Origin: an uncultured Actinomycetes bacterium
GTDB lineage: Bacteria; Actinomycetota; Thermoleophilia; Solirubrobacterales; Solirubrobacteraceae
Direction of reading: 5' to 3'
Assembly: GCA_937888775.1 (NCBI GenBank)
Contig: CALAQT010000409.1
Location: 1 to 8,086, forward strand
DNA: 8,086 nucleotides
Shown: piece after piece, positions 5,645 to 8,086 of the stretch
Position numbering within the stretch: the stretch's first letter is position 1
Layout: every line of letters starts with the position of its first letter
The notes under the pieces: model-generated
Told to the model about the DNA's origin: nothing
Database searches by the model: none
Seen by the model: only the letters and a program-made list of their open reading frames with translations
Program-made: the position numbers and the translations under genes

Positions 5645-7096
5645 GTGAGCGCCGGGCACAGGAAGCGGTTCGTGATCGTGGGTATGGTGGCCCTGACCGC
5701 CGCTGCTCTTGCTGCGATCCCGGCCAACGCCGCTGGGCGATCCTGTGGGACGGTGCACGGGGGCGGGACCACGGTAAGCGAGGCCCCGGTCTGGAGAGTC
5801 GAGATCGGTCGCGGCCCGGTGACGTGCGCGCAGGCGCGCGCGGCGGTCAAGAACTATGTCTCCGGTCACGGCAAGTTCCACGGTCCGCCCAACGGTCCAC
5901 GCGCCAAGCAGTACGTCACCCTCCCGGGAGGCTGGAGGTGTTCGGTCCTCGAACAGGGCGGGGCGGCTTGCCAGCGCGGAGGAACGCGACGGGATCCTCG
6001 CGAGGAGATCGGCTTCAGCCAGCTTCCGGTCGCCGTCGCGAGGGCAACCGCGCAGGCCCGCTCCTCGGACCCAACCTCCTTCACCGTCGCCGGCGAGCTG
6101 CGGGGAGTGGCCGCGGTGTCGGCCGCCAACGCGTGGGCGATCGGCGCGACGGGGAGCGGCAAGACGCTGATCCTGCACTGGAACGGCACTGCCTGGACGC
6201 CGGTGCCGAACCCGGCGCCCGCGGGCAGCATCCTCTACGGAGTGGCCGCCACCTCCGCCGGGAGCGCGTGGGTGGTCGGCTGTAGCGGGTGCTCGGGCGG
6301 CATCGGCGCGCCGCTCATCATGCAATGGAGCGGCACCGCGTGGGAGCTGGTCGCAAGCCCGGCTCCGGCGGGCAGCTCCCTGAATCGCGTGGCCGCGACC
6401 TCGGCCACCAATGCCTGGGCGGTCGGCTCGGCCGGTGGCGGCAAGACGCTGATCCTCCACTGGGACGGATCGGCCTGGACGCGCGTCGCGAGCCCGAGCC
6501 CGGCCGGAAGCTCGCTGTCCGACGTGGCCGGCACCTCCGCCACGAACGCATGGGCGGTCGGCGCCACCCGCAGCGGCAACACTCTGATCATGCACTGGAA
6601 CGGGAGCGTCTGGAAGCGGGTGCCCAGCCCCAGCTCAAGCGAGATGGGTGTGTTCGACTACCTCGAAGCCGTGGCCGCGACTCCCGCCGGCGGAGTCTGG
6701 GCAGTCGGGAGCAGCACCAACTGCGGGTGCGGCCCGGGCGCGAGCCTGATCGAGCGCTGGAACGGCCGCGTGTGGAAGCAGGTACGCAGCCCGGGGCCCG
6801 GCGGCTACGCCCTGGCCAGCGTGGCCGCGGTCTCCGCGACCAGCGCCTGGGTGGTCGGCGAGTCGGGCGAGGGGGACAGCCCCACGCACGCCGTGATGTC
6901 CAGATGGAATGGCCGGGCGTGGAAGAGTGTCGCCATACCGCACCCTGGCGCCTACGGCAGCCTGGCCGGCGTGGCCGCCACGTCTTCCAGCAACGCATGG
7001 GCTGTCGGAACGTCCTACACCGCGAACCGGGGCCAACCCGGCGGAAGCCACTTCAAGACCGTGATCCTCCACTGGAACGGCACGAAGTGGACATGA
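5645..7096 (+). CDS. Secreted protein with four-cysteine domain and seven-repeat beta-propeller
   Basis: 483 residues. Residues 1-29 form a Sec signal peptide: basic HRKR, hydrophobic FVIVGMVALTAAALAA, then PANA, a probable signal peptidase I site. Residues 34-109 form a compact domain with Cys34, 61, 99 and 109, suited to two disulfides outside the cell. From residue 152 there are seven consecutive repeats, starting at 152, 197, 246, 291, 340, 390 and 440. Each has the pattern LxxVAATSAxxAWAVG, a variable loop, TLIxHWNGxxWxxVxSPxP. Seven repeats of 44-50 residues predict a closed seven-bladed propeller of the Kelch/BNR-like kind. The last blade ends at WNGTKWT without its outer strand, which the SDPTSFTVAGE segment before blade 1 could supply. 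No catalytic residues, LPXTG or membrane anchor are visible, so it is probably free or loosely wall-bound and may bind glycans or proteins. Specific function unknown. It is preceded by a candidate promoter and terminator-like hairpin. Confidence 0.88.
   Translation: MSAGHRKRFVIVGMVALTAAALAAIPANAAGRSCGTVHGGGTTVSEAPVWRVEIGRGPVTCAQARAAVKNYVSGHGKFHGPPNGPRAKQYVTLPGGWRCSVLEQGGAACQRGGTRRDPREEIGFSQLPVAVARATAQARSSDPTSFTVAGELRGVAAVSAANAWAIGATGSGKTLILHWNGTAWTPVPNPAPAGSILYGVAATSAGSAWVVGCSGCSGGIGAPLIMQWSGTAWELVASPAPAGSSLNRVAATSATNAWAVGSAGGGKTLILHWDGSAWTRVASPSPAGSSLSDVAGTSATNAWAVGATRSGNTLIMHWNGSVWKRVPSPSSSEMGVFDYLEAVAATPAGGVWAVGSSTNCGCGPGASLIERWNGRVWKQVRSPGPGGYALASVAAVSATSAWVVGESGEGDSPTHAVMSRWNGRAWKSVAIPHPGAYGSLAGVAATSSSNAWAVGTSYTANRGQPGGSHFKTVILHWNGTKWT
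6098..7093 (+). repeat. Seven tandem coding repeats (propeller blades)
   Basis: Repeat units start at 6098, 6233, 6380, 6515, 6662, 6812 and 6962, with lengths of 135, 147, 135, 147, 150, 150 and 132 bases. Conserved cores encode SATNAWAVG and HWNGxxW. Similarity at DNA level is clearest between the first and third units (both contain GGCAAGACGCTGATCCT). The units have diverged, which speaks for old duplication rather than recent expansion. Confidence 0.85.
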
Positions 7097-7242
7097 CCAC
7101 AGGTATCCCGATACGACGCCTCATCATGGTTTTGATGATCGCCGTGGGCTCTCTATGCCGGTGGCTGCCTCAGCCCTGACGCCCTCGAAGGCTCAGAGAG
7201 CAGTCGCAAAATAAGCTGGCCGAGGTCTACGGCAACGCGTAG
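7093..7242 (+). pseudogene. Decayed gene for a small secreted protein (signal peptide recognisable)
   Basis: The ATG at 7093 overlaps the propeller stop codon as ATGA. The first frame gives IRRLIMVLMIAVG, a signal-peptide-like basic and hydrophobic start, but ends at 7179 after 28 codons. A shift of frame near 7145-7152 continues with LSMPVAASALTPSKAQRAVAK, which looks like the end of a signal peptide (AASA) and a mature N-terminus, then stops at 7212. Shifting back gives KLAEVYGNA up to a TAG at 7240. Read together, these pieces make one plausible secreted-protein N-terminus interrupted by two compensating frameshifts and a stop. No clear continuation was found after 7242. A real 28-residue peptide translated by coupling to the propeller gene is the alternative. 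Family not identified. Confidence 0.4.
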
Positions 7243-7706
7243 CTCGACCACACCCCATCGTGGTCCCAGCCTGAGTGCGAGCCGCAGGCGGACGACTCTC
7301 CCGGGCGTTCCTGGGCGGACAGCCCATCAGCGTGAGCAACGTTTCCGCCTTCATCCGCGCGGTCGCGCGATGGTGCTGCTGCCATTCGCCGACGCAGCTG
7401 GTCCAGATTGCCGCTCCGCCTCGCACTGCGGAAGCGTCGGCAGACCTCGCGAGCGCGACCGCTCTTGAGCAATACCAGCAGCTAGGGCGTGTCCGCCGGC
7501 CACAGTGCCGCTCCGCGGCGATTGCAGGAGACGGGCGTCTCGACGCGTTAGCTGACCCGCGGCTCGCGAGCAAGCGTCTGGCGGATCCGCAGAGAGATCA
7601 CTGACCCGCTTGCTGATGACCAAGATCAGCCGGGCCGAGCTAACGATCTCGCGGTCCCTGCGCGCGCTCGCAATCGCCCAGAAGGTGCGTTCGCAGTAGC
7701 CGCCGG

Positions 7707-7740
7707 CGCACGATCGCTATCCACGGGGAGCGATCGTGCG
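7707..7740. repeat. Perfect 12-bp inverted repeat with 10-nt spacer
   Basis: CGCACGATCGCT (7707-7718) and AGCGATCGTGCG (7729-7740) are exact reverse complements separated by ATCCACGGGG. No T-run follows on either strand, so it is not a standard terminator. Perfect symmetry suggests a dimeric protein site, a cruciform, or an RNA hairpin. The spacer with adjacent bases reads CTATCCACG, resembling a single DnaA box with mismatches at both ends. Confidence 0.8.
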
Positions 7741-7795
7741 ATCCCGCCGACCCGCGCGATCGCTTGGGCGACTAAGCAATCGTTCGGGGTCGGGT

Positions 7796-7969
7796 CGATC
7801 GGCGCTCCAGCGCGCTTTCGAGTTCGCCCACAGGCGGGCGTCCGCCATCGCGCCGGCGGACGTCTGCTTTCGCGCTGGCAGCGCCACCGAGCTCACGACT
7901 GCGTTGGCGACACAGGGTTCGTCCCGGTCGGGCCCGATCGGCGCCGTGGCGCACGATCGGATTCGCCCA
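7796..7969. repeat. Imperfect 35-bp direct repeat, copies 139 bp apart
   Basis: Copies at 7796-7830 and 7935-7969 both begin with CGATCGGCGC, share GCGC at the same offset, and end with TTCGCCCA, without gaps. By my count about 26 of 35 positions match. Both copies are preceded by a GGTCGGG. This suggests a duplicated element in otherwise non-coding DNA. Confidence 0.45.
7839..7862. repeat. 8-bp inverted repeat with 8-nt loop
   Basis: CGTCCGCC (7839-7846) and GGCGGACG (7855-7862) are exact reverse complements around ATCGCGCC. No U-tract follows. It lies between the two copies of the direct repeat. Given the GC content it may be chance, but it adds to the cluster of symmetrical elements here. 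Confidence 0.5.
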
Positions 7970-8086
7970 GATCCGAGCGCGCCGCCGCTGGTCGGCGCAG
8001 ACGGCGTGGCGGTGCTGCGCTGCGGTCCGCCGCTTGCGCTTACTTGTCCAGCGGTTGGGTGTCAAGTGGGATCGGGTCAGGTTCGT

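Larger units (their letters stand above)
7243..8086. other. Long stretch without a supportable gene, containing inverted and direct repeats
   Basis: Open frames of up to about 126 codons occur on both strands but overlap one another, lack ribosome binding sites and show no recognisable motif. A plus-strand tail near 7601-7699 (LTRLLMTKISRAELTISRSL and onward to a TAG) has plausible composition but only a 27-codon ATG frame. The clearest non-random content is the set of inverted and direct repeats between 7707 and 7969, listed separately. It may be a decayed or regulatory intergenic region. Confidence 0.5.

Noticed and set aside
5453..6595. 380-codon minus-strand open frame
   Set aside because: It is mostly antisense to the propeller gene and repeats only because that gene repeats. 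It has no credible start signal or domain.
6098..7093. Regularly spaced repeats that might suggest a CRISPR-like array
   Set aside because: The units are 132-150 bases, diverged, in one reading frame and encode propeller blades; there are no short identical repeats with unique spacers.
7275..7604. 109-codon plus-strand frame and overlapping minus-strand frames at 7193-7573 and 7351-7623
   Set aside because: No start signals, no domains, and the frames conflict with each other. Composition fits decayed non-coding DNA.
7908..7930. GGTTCG-containing segment resembling a tRNA T-arm
   Set aside because: The flanking bases do not form a five-pair T-stem and no anticodon arm, D-arm or acceptor stem could be found around it.
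8034..8063. Minus-strand TTGACA near the right edge, resembling a -35 element
   Set aside because: The hexamer 17 bases downstream is TAAGCG, a poor -10, and there is no supported minus-strand gene below it.
7772..8065. 97-codon minus-strand frame, very Arg-rich
   Set aside because: The frame runs through the direct repeats and hairpin, lacks a ribosome binding site and has no recognisable motif.

Overview
This is high-GC DNA with strong G/C preference at third codon positions, GTG starts and short intergenic gaps. It looks like an actinomycetote. The protein families (paired FabH-like synthases, a WS/DGAT acyltransferase, secreted WNG-type repeat propellers) would suit a Thermoleophilia/Solirubrobacterales-like soil lineage, but that placement is inference from family resemblance only.

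Positions 1-4000, minus strand: a compact four-gene operon read right to left. It starts with a ketoacyl-ACP synthase III-like enzyme with a complete Cys-His-Asn triad (2870-4000). A shorter KAS III homologue follows that keeps Cys but lacks the His and Asn (1984-2886, 17-nt overlap with the first). Next come a carboxymuconolactone decarboxylase (CMD) family protein (1371-1976) and a wax ester synthase/diacylglycerol acyltransferase (1-1361, 3' end outside the window). Tight coupling implies one pathway, probably condensation of acyl chains by a KAS III pair and later acyl transfer to a lipid acceptor. The product cannot be read from the sequence.

Positions about 4095-5460: a decayed insertion-sequence region. 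A minus-strand IS110-family transposase remnant retains a good ribosome binding site and both ends of the protein. It has lost the middle of the gene, carries Asn at the first catalytic Asp position and is frameshifted near its 3' end. The upstream non-coding flank has two small hairpins where IS110 elements encode their guide (bridge/seek) RNA. The rest of this stretch has no gene I can support.

Positions 5460-7096, plus strand: a possible promoter, a terminator-like hairpin and a well-formed gene for a secreted protein. The protein has a signal peptide, a four-cysteine domain and exactly seven repeats of 44-50 residues, so a seven-bladed beta-propeller is predicted.

Positions 7093-8086: remains of a small secreted-protein gene, broken by two frameshifts and a stop, overlap the propeller stop codon. 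About 850 bases follow without a supportable gene. They contain a perfect 12-bp inverted repeat, a second 8-bp inverted repeat and an imperfect direct repeat, all GATCG- or GC-rich.

No tRNA, rRNA or CRISPR array was seen. The part most likely to be a poorly described system is the KAS III pair-CMD-WS/DGAT operon.
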